This document shows, in pieces, positions 1-8,677 of a DNA stretch of 64,000 bases (positions are counted from its first letter, which is position 1; each line of letters begins with the position of its first letter). The position numbers and the translations under genes are program-made. The notes below the pieces were generated by a model. It saw nothing but the letters and a program-made list of their open reading frames with translations. It made no database searches and was not told where the DNA came from. Source of the stretch: Rhodococcus zopfii NBRC 100606 = JCM 9919 (GTDB lineage: Bacteria > Actinomycetota > Actinomycetes > Mycobacteriales > Mycobacteriaceae); assembly GCF_001895025.1 (NCBI RefSeq), contig NZ_BCXI01000010.1, forward strand, positions 186,001 to 250,000, given 5' to 3'.

Positions 1-981
1 GCCGGTGACCCGGGCCTGCGCGCTGGTCGGGGTGCCGCGGTCGAGCTACTACCGCCTCGCCCGTGGCTACACGCACTACCGGCCGGTCGAGCATCCGACC
101 CCGCACGCCGACCGGGTCCAGCCGGCGGCTCTGGTACCGGCCGAGAGACAGGCCCTTGTCGAGCTGCTCCTAGCCGAAGAGAACGTGGATCTGTCTGTGG
201 CGCAGGTGTATTGGCGTTCCTTCGACGAAGGTTTGGTGTCGTGCTCGCAGTCGACGTGCTATCGGGTGGCGCGGGCACAGAACCTGACCGGGGACCGGCG
301 CCGCACCCGCCGCGGCGGCGTCTTCTCGCGGCGCAGACCGGTGGTGGCGGCCGCACAGACCGGTGATCTGTGGTCCTGGGACATCACGATGTTGCAGGGC
401 CCACGCCGGCAGGACCGGTATCTGCTGTATCTGGCGATCGACGTGTACTCGAGGTTTCCGGTGGCGTGGCGGATCGAGTACGCCGAGTCCACCACGATGG
501 CGGTGCAGATGTTCGCCGAGGCGTTTGCCGTGTTCGGGGTGCCGGCGGTGCTGCATGCCGACAACGGGGCGTCGATGCGCTCGCACGGGTTGCTCGACGC
601 CCTCGAGACCGCGGGGGTGGCGGCGTCGTATTCGCGGCCGCGGGTCAGCGACGACAACCCGTTTTCCGAGTCGTTGTTCAAGACGATCAAGTACGACCTG
701 TCCTGCCCGCTGCGGTTCGACAGCATCGACCATGCACGCCGGTGGACCGAGCAGTTCCTGGTGCGGTACGCCACCGAACACCGGCACAGCGGACTGGCCC
801 GGCACACCCCGGCCTCGGTGTTCTTCGGCACCGATGCCGAGGAGCGTCGGGCTCGCCAGGCCCGGCTCGATCAGATCTACGCCGAGCACCCCGAACGGTT
901 TCACCGTCGCCCGCTCGCGCCACAGCTATCCGTCCTCACCGGAATCAACATCAACCACTACCTGTCTCAGACAGGTTGACA
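1..981 (+). mobile_element. Right part of an IS3-like insertion sequence
   Basis: The window opens inside an insertion sequence: its transposase runs to 979 and the left end lies outside. The likely right terminus is at 980-981, where the sequence reads CCTGTCTCAGACAGG (perfect palindrome, 961-975) followed by TTGACA, giving the CA end expected for IS3-type elements. The boundary is inferred from the palindrome and end dinucleotide only, because the other terminal repeat is not visible. Confidence 0.55.
5..979 (+). CDS. IS3-type DDE transposase (OrfB-like), 5' end possibly missing
   Basis: Catalyses cut and strand transfer of the insertion element. The protein has an N-terminal helical part (VPRSSYYRLARG, typical of OrfB) and an rve/integrase core. 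The DDE residues are visible as WDIT (first Asp, about residue 125), HADNGA (second Asp, about 181) and DDNPFSES (Glu, about 222). A C-terminal segment resembling HxHSGLxxxTPxxV follows. The first usable start, GTG at 5, sits at the window edge, so an upstream OrfA or a longer N-terminus produced by frameshifting may be cut off. The core is intact, so it may be active. The family call is firm; the exact IS group is not. Confidence 0.85.
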   Translation: MTRACALVGVPRSSYYRLARGYTHYRPVEHPTPHADRVQPAALVPAERQALVELLLAEENVDLSVAQVYWRSFDEGLVSCSQSTCYRVARAQNLTGDRRRTRRGGVFSRRRPVVAAAQTGDLWSWDITMLQGPRRQDRYLLYLAIDVYSRFPVAWRIEYAESTTMAVQMFAEAFAVFGVPAVLHADNGASMRSHGLLDALETAGVAASYSRPRVSDDNPFSESLFKTIKYDLSCPLRFDSIDHARRWTEQFLVRYATEHRHSGLARHTPASVFFGTDAEERRARQARLDQIYAEHPERFHRRPLAPQLSVLTGININHYLSQTG

Positions 982-1025
982 ACTACCGTGCGGCGTGAGC
1001 GGATTCGCCGCCACCGCGTGGATCG

Positions 1026-2666
1026 TCAGCCTCGACGCAGTCGCCGGTACTCGCGGATCAGCGCATCCGTCGACGAATCGCCCAGCGACGCAGGCTCTTC
1101 GGGTTCGGTCAGCGCCGGTTCCAGTGCGAGCGCCTGCGCCTTGCCCAGTTCCACACCCCACTGGTCGAACGAATCGATACCCCAGATCACACCCTGGACG
1201 AACACCTCGTGTTCGTACAGCGCGATCAGCTGACCGAGCGTGGAGGGGGTCAGTGCGGGCGCCAGGACCGTCGTCGACGGCCGATTGCCGGGCATCACCT
1301 TGTGCGCCACCAGCGTCTCGTCGGTGCCCTCGGCGCGGATCTGCTCGGCGGACTTGCCGAACGCGAGCACCGTCGACTGCGCGAAGAAGTTCGACATGAG
1401 CACGTCGTGCATCGAGCCGCTGCCGTCGGGTGTCGGTAGATCGTCGAGGGGCCGGGCGAAGCCGATGAAATCGGCGGGGATCAGATGCGTGCCCTGATGC
1501 AGGAGTTGGTAGAACGCGTGCTGACCGTTGGTGCCCGGCTCACCCCAGAAGATCTCCCCGGTCGGATAGTCCACCGCGGTGCCGTCCGAACGCACCGACT
1601 TTCCGTTCGACTCCATCGTCAACTGCTGCAGATACGCGGGGAACCGCACCAGATCGTTGCTGTAGGGGAGCACCGCGCGGGACTGTGCTCGGAGGAAACT
1701 GGTGTACCAGACACCGAGCAGCCCGAGCAGCACCGGAGCGTTCGATTCGAGCGGCGCTGTCGCGAAATGCGTGTCCATCGCGTGGAATCCGGCGAGCAGC
1801 TCCGCGAACCGCTCCTTGCCGATCGCGGCCATCACCGACAAGCCGATCGCCGATCCCACCGAATACCGGCCGCCGACCCAGTCCCAGAACCCGAACATGT
1901 TCTCCGGGTCGATCCCGAACTCGACGACCCGCTCCTCGTGTGTGGACACCGCGACGAAGTGCTTCGCGACCGCGTCCTCACCGAGCGCCGCGACCAGCCA
2001 GCGCCGCGCCGCTGTCGCGTTCGACAGGGTCTCGAGCGTCGAGAACGTCTTGGACGCAACGACGAACAGGGTCCGGGCCGGATCGAGGCCCTGCAGGTTG
2101 TTCGTCAGGTCGGACGGATCGATGTTGGACACGAACCGGGCCTCGACACCCGCGTCGACGTAGTGCCGCAACGCCCGATACACCATCACCGGGCCCAGAT
2201 CCGATCCGCCGATACCGATGTTGACGACCGTCGTGATGCGTTCACCGGTGGCGCCGCGCCACCGGCCGTCACGGACCCGGTCGGTGAACTCGCCCATCTT
2301 GTCGAGCACCGCGTGCACGTCGGCGACGACATCCTGGCCGTCGACGGTCAGCCTGGCCTCGCGCGGCAGGCGCAGCGCCGTGTGCAGCACCGCCCGGTCC
2401 TCCGAGGTGTTGATGTGGTCGCCGGCGAGCATCCGATCGCGGTGCGCCTCGACCCCACAGGTCCGGGCCAGATCCAGCAGGAGTTCCCGGGTGCGGCCGG
2501 TGATCAGGTGCTTGCTGTAGTCGATGTAGAGATCCGCCGCGGTGAGCGTGAAGGCTTCGGCGCGACCCGGTTCCGTCGCGAACAACTCTCCCAGGTGGAG
2601 TGACTCGATGTCCGCGCGATGCTCGGAGAGGTGCTGCCACGGGGCGGTCCGCGTCACGTTTTCCAT
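1026..2666 (-). CDS. pgi: Glucose-6-phosphate isomerase
   Basis: Interconverts glucose-6-phosphate and fructose-6-phosphate in glycolysis and gluconeogenesis (cytosol). The predicted protein is 546 residues, the normal length for the bacterial enzyme. Two SIS domains are recognisable: SKTFSTLET in the sugar-phosphate site, the family signature around [18 protein letters not shown], and the second signature near [15 protein letters not shown] with the conserved His. The start is placed at the ATG encoding [10 protein letters not shown] because the reading frame further upstream encodes only low-complexity sequence antisense to the next gene. It is divergent from the aldehyde dehydrogenase with 79 bp between starts. 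In M. tuberculosis pgi (Rv0946c) heads the same block of genes. Confidence 0.96.
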   Translation of the reverse strand: MENVTRTAPWQHLSEHRADIESLHLGELFATEPGRAEAFTLTAADLYIDYSKHLITGRTRELLLDLARTCGVEAHRDRMLAGDHINTSEDRAVLHTALRLPREARLTVDGQDVVADVHAVLDKMGEFTDRVRDGRWRGATGERITTVVNIGIGGSDLGPVMVYRALRHYVDAGVEARFVSNIDPSDLTNNLQGLDPARTLFVVASKTFSTLETLSNATAARRWLVAALGEDAVAKHFVAVSTHEERVVEFGIDPENMFGFWDWVGGRYSVGSAIGLSVMAAIGKERFAELLAGFHAMDTHFATAPLESNAPVLLGLLGVWYTSFLRAQSRAVLPYSNDLVRFPAYLQQLTMESNGKSVRSDGTAVDYPTGEIFWGEPGTNGQHAFYQLLHQGTHLIPADFIGFARPLDDLPTPDGSGSMHDVLMSNFFAQSTVLAFGKSAEQIRAEGTDETLVAHKVMPGNRPSTTVLAPALTPSTLGQLIALYEHEVFVQGVIWGIDSFDQWGVELGKAQALALEPALTEPEEPASLGDSSTDALIREYRRLRRG

Positions 2667-2745
2667 GTCTGCAGAGACTAATGCGCACCGGAAGTTACCG
2701 GTCGGTCGGAAACGAAGGCGAAACGGTGCGGCGCATGATGGGGTG

Positions 2746-4197
2746 ATGGACACCTCAGAGACGCTGCGCACCGTGCCCACCGACCTGTTCCTCGGCGGCG
2801 AATGGGTCGCCGCGGAGAACAACGCGACCTTCCCCGTCCACGATCCCGCCACCGGGGAAATCCTCACCGAAGTCGCCGACGCGAGTCCCGCCGACGCGGC
2901 CCGCGCGCTGGACGCGGCCGTCGCGGCCGGTGCGGAGTGGGCGGCGACCGCGCCACGCGAACGCGGCGAGGTGCTGCGGGCGGCCTTCGAGGCGCTCACC
3001 GCCCGCGCCGACGACTTCGCGTTGCTCATGACCCTCGAGATGGGCAAGGCGCTGCCGGAGAGTCGCGCCGAGGTCCGCTACGGCGCCGAGTTCTTCCGCT
3101 GGTTCTCCGAAGAAGCGGTCCGCATCGCCGGCCGCTACACCCATTCGCCTGCCGGATCCGGCCGCATCGTCGTCACGAAGCAACCCGTCGGCCCCTGCCT
3201 GGCGATCACCCCGTGGAACTTCCCGCTCGCGATGGGTACCCGCAAGATCGGGCCGGCGCTGGCCGCCGGCTGCACGATGCTCGTCAAACCGGCATCGGCG
3301 ACCCCGCTGACGATGCTGCTGCTCGCGCGGGTCCTCGAGGACGCGGGCCTGCCGAAGGGCGTGCTCTCGGTGCTGCCGACCTCCCGGGCGGGGGCGGTGA
3401 CCGGCCCGCTGCTCGACGACCCGCGGCTGCGCAAGCTCACCTTCACCGGGTCGACGAGCGTCGGGCGGGCCCTGGCCGAGAAGGCGGGGCGCGCGATGCT
3501 GCGCACGTCGATGGAACTCGGCGGCAACGCGCCGTTCCTGGTGTTCGACGACGCCGATCTCGACGCCGCGGTCGACGGCGCACTCGCCGCGAAGCTGCGC
3601 AACGGTGGCGAGGCGTGCACGGCCGCGAACCGCTTCCACGTCGCGAACTCCGTGCGCGAGGAATTCGTCGCCAAGCTCACCGAGAAGATGGCTGCGTACC
3701 GGCTCGGGCCGGGCACCGACCCGGCCACCACGCTCGGGCCGCTCATCGACGCGGGCCAGAAGGACACCGTCACCACCCTCGTCGGCGATGCGGTCGCGAA
3801 CGGCGCGCAGTTGAGGCTGGGCGGGAAGGCACCGGACGGGCCGGGTTGGTTCTATCCCGCGACCGTGCTCGACGATGTCCCGTCGTCCGCGCGGATCCTG
3901 ACGGAAGAGGTCTTCGGCCCGGTCGCGGCCGTGGCAGGATTCGACACCGAGGACGAGGCGATCGCCGCGGCCAACGCCACCGAATACGGGCTGGCGGCCT
4001 ACATGTACACGCGCAGTCTCGATCGGGCGCTGCGGGTGTCCGAGGCGATCGAGTCCGGCATGGTCGGCGTGAACCGCGGGGTGATCTCCGACGTCGCCGC
4101 GCCGTTCGGCGGGATCAAGGCGTCGGGGATCGGACGGGAAGGCGGCAGCGAAGGTATCGAGGAGTACCTCGAGACCAAGTACATCGCCTTCGAGTAG
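2746..4197 (+). CDS. NAD(P)-dependent aldehyde dehydrogenase, succinate-semialdehyde dehydrogenase-like
   Basis: An aldehyde dehydrogenase of 483 residues, oxidising an aldehyde to the acid with NAD(P)+. The hallmark residues are present: the cofactor-fold segment [20 protein letters not shown], the general base Glu in MELGGN (about residue 257) and the catalytic Cys in [10 protein letters not shown] (about 291). The alignment impression ([27 protein letters not shown]) favours the succinate-semialdehyde dehydrogenase (GabD) branch, but substrate cannot be fixed from sequence alone. The ATG at 2746 was chosen as it begins the conserved region; an in-frame GTG lies one codon upstream. No gabT or other GABA gene is adjacent. 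It is convergent with chorismate mutase. Confidence 0.9.
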   Translation: MDTSETLRTVPTDLFLGGEWVAAENNATFPVHDPATGEILTEVADASPADAARALDAAVAAGAEWAATAPRERGEVLRAAFEALTARADDFALLMTLEMGKALPESRAEVRYGAEFFRWFSEEAVRIAGRYTHSPAGSGRIVVTKQPVGPCLAITPWNFPLAMGTRKIGPALAAGCTMLVKPASATPLTMLLLARVLEDAGLPKGVLSVLPTSRAGAVTGPLLDDPRLRKLTFTGSTSVGRALAEKAGRAMLRTSMELGGNAPFLVFDDADLDAAVDGALAAKLRNGGEACTAANRFHVANSVREEFVAKLTEKMAAYRLGPGTDPATTLGPLIDAGQKDTVTTLVGDAVANGAQLRLGGKAPDGPGWFYPATVLDDVPSSARILTEEVFGPVAAVAGFDTEDEAIAAANATEYGLAAYMYTRSLDRALRVSEAIESGMVGVNRGVISDVAAPFGGIKASGIGREGGSEGIEEYLETKYIAFE

Positions 4198-4215
4198 TCC
4201 GGGAGGTTACCGCCG

Positions 4216-4290
4216 GAGACGGCTGGGTCCAGCGGCTGAGACGGCTGGGTCCAGCGGCTGAGACGGCTGGGTCCAGCGGCTGAGACGGCT
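4216..4290 (+). repeat. 22-bp tandem repeat, 3 copies plus a 9-bp partial
   Basis: Three perfect head-to-tail copies of GAGACGGCTGGGTCCAGCGG + CT (4216-4237, 4238-4259, 4260-4281) followed by the first 9 bp of a fourth. The array fills the gap between the convergent aldehyde dehydrogenase (stop 4197) and chorismate mutase (stop 4295). The unit is not a multiple of three and there are no spacers, so it is neither coding nor CRISPR. It is a minisatellite-type locus. Confidence 0.95.
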
Positions 4291-4294
4291 GTGG

Positions 4295-4612
4295 CTACTG
4301 GCCGAGACGGCCACGGCCGAGGCGGAGCAGCAGCATCGCCAGGGTGTGACCCTCCTGGCCGAGGTCGCTGAACCGCTCGAGCACCTTCATCTCACGACTG
4401 TGCACGAGACGGGTACCGCCGGAGGCCATGCGGGTGCGGCCGATGATGCGGGAAACCTCGGTGCGGCGCTTGACCGCGGCGAGGATCTCGGCGTCGAGCC
4501 GGTCGATCTCCTTGCGAAGTTCGTCGATCTCCGCCTGGCTGGCGGGGACGTGGGCGGCAGAGTCGGATGTGGCAGCGTCGTCGGATGTGGCAGCGTCGAT
4601 GTTGGTGCTCAT
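4295..4612 (-). CDS. aroQ: Chorismate mutase, AroQ type
   Basis: Rearranges chorismate to prephenate, the branch point to Phe and Tyr. The protein is 105 residues. An Ala/Ser/Asp-rich N-terminus (residues 1-25, containing a short duplicated AATSD unit) precedes the all-helical core: IDELRKEIDRLDAEILAAVKRR (helix 1 with the active-site Arg/Lys pattern), the VSRIIGRTRMASGG loop and a final helix ending LLLRLGRGRLGQ. This size and position next to uvrD1 match the intracellular M. tuberculosis enzyme Rv0948c, which is known to be stimulated by complex formation with DAHP synthase. No such partner lies nearby here. The 22-bp repeat array begins 5 bp beyond its stop. Confidence 0.9.
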   Translation of the reverse strand: MSTNIDAATSDDAATSDSAAHVPASQAEIDELRKEIDRLDAEILAAVKRRTEVSRIIGRTRMASGGTRLVHSREMKVLERFSDLGQEGHTLAMLLLRLGRGRLGQ

Positions 4613-4876
4613 GTCATCTCCTCGCGTCAGAACTGGAATCGCTCCGGTGCCGGTGGGCGTTACCGCCGGAAGCGGATCAAGACCGTGTGGTCAGGCGTCG
4701 GTGCTGGGAATCCGACAGCGTTGGACAACCTGTCCGGCTGGTCGACAACGGTCACATGACATGGGGTCCAGTCTGCCACCCGCAGAATCGGGTCGCCAAA
4801 TAAGGTGCACCTGGCCGGATCGTCCGGATCGCCCGTCTACGCGTCTGTCGGTGTTCGCCGGTAGTTTGGTACGACG

Positions 4877-7303
4877 ATGAACACTCCCGTTGCCTTCGGC
4901 CACCCCGACTCCGATTCGCCTCGGCGCGCGAGTGCGGATTCGTCCGACGCGCTGCTTGCCGGCCTGAATCCCCAGCAGCGGGAAGCGGTCACCCACGACG
5001 GTGGCCCGCTCCTCATCGTCGCCGGTGCCGGTTCCGGCAAGACGGCGGTACTCACCCGGCGGATCGCGTATCTGCTGGCCGAACGCGGTGTCGCGCCCGG
5101 TCAGGTCCTGGCGATCACGTTCACCAACAAGGCCGCTGCCGAGATGCGCGAACGCGTCGCGCACCTGGTCGGGCCGCGCGCCTACAGCATGTGGGTCTCG
5201 ACGTTCCATTCGAGCTGTGTGCGGATCCTGCGGGCCCAGTCGGCTCTGCTGCCCGGCATGAACTCGAACTTCACGATCTACGACGCGGACGACTCGCGGC
5301 GGCTGCTCACGATGATCGCCAAGGACCTCGATCTCGATACCAAGAAGTACTCTGCGCGTCTGCTCGCCACGCAGATCTCGAACCTGAAGAACGAGCTGAT
5401 CGATCCGCAGGAGGCCGCCGCGGACGCCGACGGCGATCCCGCCGACCTGCCGCGCATCGTCGCGACCGTGTACGCCCACTACCAGCAGCGGCTGCGGTCG
5501 GCGAACGCCTTCGACTTCGACGATCTCATCGGCGAGACGGTCGCGTTGCTGCAGGCGCATCCGCAGGTCGCCGAGTACTACCGGCGCCGATTCCGGCACG
5601 TGCTCGTCGACGAGTACCAGGACACCAACCACGCCCAGTACGTGCTGGTGCGGACCCTCGTCGGCGAGGCCGGGGACGACAGTCCGGTACCGCCGAGCGA
5701 ACTGTGCGTCGTCGGCGACGCGGACCAGTCGATCTACGCGTTCCGTGGCGCGACGATCCGCAACATCGAGGAATTCGAACGCGACTACCCGGACGCCCGG
5801 ACAATCCTGCTCGAGCAGAACTACCGCTCCACGCAGAACATCCTGTCGGCGGCCAACTCCGTCATCTCCCGCAACACCGGCCGCCGCGAGAAGCGGCTGT
5901 GGACCGATTCGGGCGAGGGCGACCTCATCGTCGGCTACGTCGCCGACAACGAACACGACGAGGCGCAGTTCGTCGCCGCGGAAATCGATCGGCTCACCGC
6001 CGCGGGGGAGATCAAGTTCGCCGACGTCGCCGTCTTCTACCGCACCAACAACTCCTCGCGTGCCCTGGAGGACGTGTTCATCCGCCACGGCGTGCCCTAC
6101 AAGGTCGTCGGCGGTGTGCGCTTCTACGAGCGCAAGGAGGTTCGCGATCTGGTCGCGTACCTGAAGGTGCTCGCCAACCCGGACGACACGGTGAGCCTGC
6201 GGCGCATCCTCAACACCCCACGCCGCGGCATCGGCGACCGCGCCGAAGCGTGTGTCGCGGTGCACGCCGAGCGGCTCGGGATCGGGTTCGGGGAGGCTCT
6301 CGCCGACGCGGCCGCGGGCAAGGTCGCGCTGCTGAACACCCGCTCGCAGAAGGCGATCGCCGCGTTTGCCGAGATACTCGACGGGCTGCGGGCGATGCTC
6401 ACCGAAACCGACTCGGACGGAAACGAACTCGTCGATCTCGGTGATGTGGTCGAGGCGATCCTCGAACGGACCGGCTACCGCTCGGAACTCGCCGCGAGCG
6501 ACGACCCGCAGGACGGTGCCCGACTCGACAACCTGAACGAATTGGTCAGTGTGGCAAGGGAATTCAGTTCCGATGCGCGCAATGTCGCCGGACTCGAGGA
6601 CGTCGAGCCGGACGAGGGTGATCCGGACCCGGGATCGCTGCCCGCGTTCCTCGAGAAGGTCTCGCTCGTCGCCGACGCGGACCAGATCCCGGAGAACGAC
6701 GACGGCGTCGTGACCCTGATGACGCTGCACACCGCCAAGGGACTGGAGTTCCCGGTCGTGTTCGTCACCGGTTGGGAGGACGGCCAGTTCCCGCACATGC
6801 GCGCCCTCGGCGACCCGGCCGAACTCGCCGAGGAACGCCGACTGGCGTACGTAGGGATCACGCGTGCCCGGCACCGGCTCTACCTCAGTCGCGCCGTGCT
6901 GCGCTCGTCCTGGGGGCAGCCCGTATCTAGCCCGGAATCGCGTTTCCTGCAAGAGATTCCGCAGAATCTCATCGAATGGAAGCGGGAGGAACCGTCCCGT
7001 TCGGGCGGCCACGCCATCGGGTCCGGACGCTCACGCGGCTACGGCGGCGTCGGATCCGGATTCGGAGGTGGGTCGGGCTCCGGCTCCGGCTCCGGTGGCG
7101 GAGCCGGTTTCGGCAGTGCCCGCGCCCGCAACAACCATCTGGTGCTCGCGGTGGGGGACCGGGTCAGCCACGACAAGTACGGGCTCGGAACGGTGCTCGA
7201 GACGAAGGGGTCGGGACCGACTGCGACGGTCGTCATCGACTTCGGAAGCGCCGGCAAGGTGCGGCTGATGCTCGTCGGCGGCGTGCCGATGGTCAAGCTC
7301 TAG
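4877..7303 (+). CDS. pcrA: ATP-dependent DNA helicase UvrD1/PcrA (SF1A)
   Basis: A 3'-5' DNA helicase acting in nucleotide excision repair and recombination control. The protein is 808 residues. Visible motifs are Walker A AGAGSGKT (about residue 50), motif Ia AITFTNKAA, motif II VDEYQDTN, motif III GDADQSIYAFRGA, motif IV EQNYRS, motif V LMTLHTAKGLEFPVVF and motif VI AYVGITRAR. After the core comes a Gly/Ser-rich linker (about 715-755). It is followed by a small C-terminal domain starting VGDRVSHDKYGLGTVL, the Tudor-like domain that in mycobacterial UvrD1 is reported to contact Ku and RNA polymerase. It lies divergently next to chorismate mutase, as in M. tuberculosis Rv0948c-Rv0949. The linker is long and nearly pure Gly/Ser, likely lineage-specific. 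Confidence 0.96.
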   Translation: MNTPVAFGHPDSDSPRRASADSSDALLAGLNPQQREAVTHDGGPLLIVAGAGSGKTAVLTRRIAYLLAERGVAPGQVLAITFTNKAAAEMRERVAHLVGPRAYSMWVSTFHSSCVRILRAQSALLPGMNSNFTIYDADDSRRLLTMIAKDLDLDTKKYSARLLATQISNLKNELIDPQEAAADADGDPADLPRIVATVYAHYQQRLRSANAFDFDDLIGETVALLQAHPQVAEYYRRRFRHVLVDEYQDTNHAQYVLVRTLVGEAGDDSPVPPSELCVVGDADQSIYAFRGATIRNIEEFERDYPDARTILLEQNYRSTQNILSAANSVISRNTGRREKRLWTDSGEGDLIVGYVADNEHDEAQFVAAEIDRLTAAGEIKFADVAVFYRTNNSSRALEDVFIRHGVPYKVVGGVRFYERKEVRDLVAYLKVLANPDDTVSLRRILNTPRRGIGDRAEACVAVHAERLGIGFGEALADAAAGKVALLNTRSQKAIAAFAEILDGLRAMLTETDSDGNELVDLGDVVEAILERTGYRSELAASDDPQDGARLDNLNELVSVAREFSSDARNVAGLEDVEPDEGDPDPGSLPAFLEKVSLVADADQIPENDDGVVTLMTLHTAKGLEFPVVFVTGWEDGQFPHMRALGDPAELAEERRLAYVGITRARHRLYLSRAVLRSSWGQPVSSPESRFLQEIPQNLIEWKREEPSRSGGHAIGSGRSRGYGGVGSGFGGGSGSGSGSGGGAGFGSARARNNHLVLAVGDRVSHDKYGLGTVLETKGSGPTATVVIDFGSAGKVRLMLVGGVPMVKL

Positions 7304-7318
7304 GAAGAGGAAGGTGCC

Positions 7319-7344
7319 GGGCTCCGGAAACGGAGTTCCGGCCC
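7319..7344. terminator. Hairpin between convergent pcrA and M23 peptidase
   Basis: GGG(CT)CCGGAA pairs with TTCCGG CCC across a 6-nt loop, 16 bp after the pcrA stop. There is no clear T-tract. The position between convergent genes makes a terminator the simplest reading. Confidence 0.5.
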
Positions 7345-7390
7345 AGGGGCGGGGCCGGGCGGGTACGCGGGCGACCGACGGGTCGCCGGT

Positions 7391-8455
7391 TCAGTCCCGC
7401 TCGATGCCGAGGCTGATGCCGCGGGTGGCGAGCCACGGGACCGGGTCGATCTTGTCGGTGCCGTTGAGATGCACCTCGAAGTGCAGGTGCGGTCCGGTCG
7501 AGAAGCCGCGGTTGCCCATGGTGGCGATCTGGTCGCCCGCCATGACCTGCTGCCCGACCGACACCATCGTCTGGTCGATGTGTCCGTAGACGGTCACGGT
7601 GCCGTCGGCGTGCAGCAGCCGGACCCAGAGGCCGAAGCCGGAGGCGGGACCGGAATCGATGACGGTGCCGTCGGCGACCGCGAGGATCGGGGTGCCGATC
7701 GGGCCGGCGATGTCCACACCGGCGTGCAGGGTGCCCCAGCGGGCGCCGAAGTTCGAGGTGAACGCGCCGATCGCGGGGATGGCGAACAGCGGGCGCCGGG
7801 CGGCGGCCTCGCGGGCGGCCCGCTCGTCGCTGAACCGCTGGCCCTTCGCGAGCAGGTTCGAGAACTGGGAGAGGTCGTTCGGGTCCGCGATGTTGAGGAC
7901 CTGCGGCGCCTGCGACGGAGCAGCGCCGTCCGAGGCGGTCGCGGCGAACTGGGAGGCCTGCGGCACCGCGGTGGCGGTGATGATGTTCGAATCCGACTCG
8001 TTCGCCGCGAGAGCGACCTCGGAGTGCTCGGAGCCCTGACCCGGTCCGTTCGTCGCGGCCTGGCCGGCGGCAACGACTGCGCCGGCGGCGACGGCGAACA
8101 CCGCGGCGCGGCCCTTGAGCGCGCTCGGCGGGGTGGGGATGCGGTGGGCGCCGCTGCGGCGGGCCGGGGCATCCACGTCCACCGGTTCGTTTTCGAAGTA
8201 GGTCTCGGCGCCGGCGTCGCGGAAGGTCGCCTGTCCGTAGTGGGACTGTGCGGAATCGGTCAGGTTGTCGCTGCCGTGGCGGTGCGGGGCGTCCGAGTAG
8301 TAGTCGGGGTCGTAGTCGTAGTACCCGGATTCGGCGTAGTACCCGGTTTCGGCGTAGTACCCGGTTCCTGCGTAGTACCCGGTTCCTGCGTAATGGTCGG
8401 TCTCCGATGATCCGTCGTGGACCCCACGGCTGGTGAGCTGACTGCTCGGGCTCAT
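7391..8455 (-). CDS. Membrane-anchored M23 (LytM-type) peptidase
   Basis: Predicted cell-wall hydrolase or a LytM-fold regulator of hydrolases, 354 residues, exported by a single N-proximal membrane segment. Order of parts: a Tyr/Gly-rich cytoplasmic tail with hexapeptide repeats (about residues 20-55), a transmembrane stretch AAVFAVAAGAVVAAG (about 115-130), a helical extracellular linker, then the M23 domain. Zinc ligands are visible as HAGVD (H-x3-D, in WGTLHAGVDIAG) and HLHFE near the C-terminus, so the site looks complete and the protein may be catalytic. The ATG at 8455 is preceded by AGGGGAGGACGGCG. In M. tuberculosis the equivalent is Rv0950c. A perfect CRP/GlxR-type palindrome lies about 105 bp upstream. 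Confidence 0.9.
   Translation of the reverse strand: MSPSSQLTSRGVHDGSSETDHYAGTGYYAGTGYYAETGYYAESGYYDYDPDYYSDAPHRHGSDNLTDSAQSHYGQATFRDAGAETYFENEPVDVDAPARRSGAHRIPTPPSALKGRAAVFAVAAGAVVAAGQAATNGPGQGSEHSEVALAANESDSNIITATAVPQASQFAATASDGAAPSQAPQVLNIADPNDLSQFSNLLAKGQRFSDERAAREAAARRPLFAIPAIGAFTSNFGARWGTLHAGVDIAGPIGTPILAVADGTVIDSGPASGFGLWVRLLHADGTVTVYGHIDQTMVSVGQQVMAGDQIATMGNRGFSTGPHLHFEVHLNGTDKIDPVPWLATRGISLGIERD
8318..8395 (-). repeat. 18-bp in-frame tandem repeats in the M23 peptidase tail
   Basis: About four 18-bp units built on GTAGTACCCGGTTCCTGC (plus-strand form) encode successive hexapeptides of the form A-G/E-T/S-G-Y-Y on the minus strand. Copies differ at the GGTTTC/GGTTCC/GGATTC position. 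The array lies in the cytoplasmic N-terminal tail and could vary in copy number by slippage without breaking the frame. Confidence 0.85.
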
Positions 8456-8557
8456 TCGCCGTCCTCCCCTTCGTGACCTCATCGTTACTTCGACCAGAGC
8501 GACGGTAACGAAACGATCGCTGGCCTGGCAACCCATACGGGAGACACGCCCGGGTGC

Positions 8558-8573
8558 TGTGAGCGGCATCACA
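8558..8573. promoter_or_regulatory. CRP/GlxR-type operator
   Basis: TGTGAGCGGCATCACA matches the cAMP-receptor half-sites TGTGA-N6-TCACA exactly. It lies between the M23 peptidase (start 8455, minus) and the membrane protein (start 8678, plus), about 103 bp from each start. CRP/GlxR proteins of Mycobacterium and Corynebacterium are known to control cell-wall hydrolase genes such as rpf, so regulation of the M23 gene is the favoured inference. The site could also serve the divergent gene. Confidence 0.75.
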
Positions 8574-8677
8574 GTTTCACCTGCGGGAAACCGGAAACAC
8601 TCGGGCACCGCCGCGGCGATACAGAACATTTCGGTGTGTCACAAGCCGGTGACGTTCGGGTCGCGTAGCGTCGCCCC

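Noticed and set aside
4216-4290. CRISPR array
   Set aside because: Three repeats without spacers and no cas genes; a simple tandem repeat.
4691-7012. 773-codon open frame antisense to pcrA
   Set aside because: pcrA carries every SF1 helicase motif; the antisense product has no motif and simply mirrors codon bias.
8456-8677. A c-di-AMP (ydaO-type) riboswitch upstream of the M23 peptidase
   Set aside because: Cell-wall hydrolase genes often carry one in actinobacteria, but I could not find the conserved core in this interval by eye. Only the CRP/GlxR palindrome is clear. A covariance-model search would settle it.
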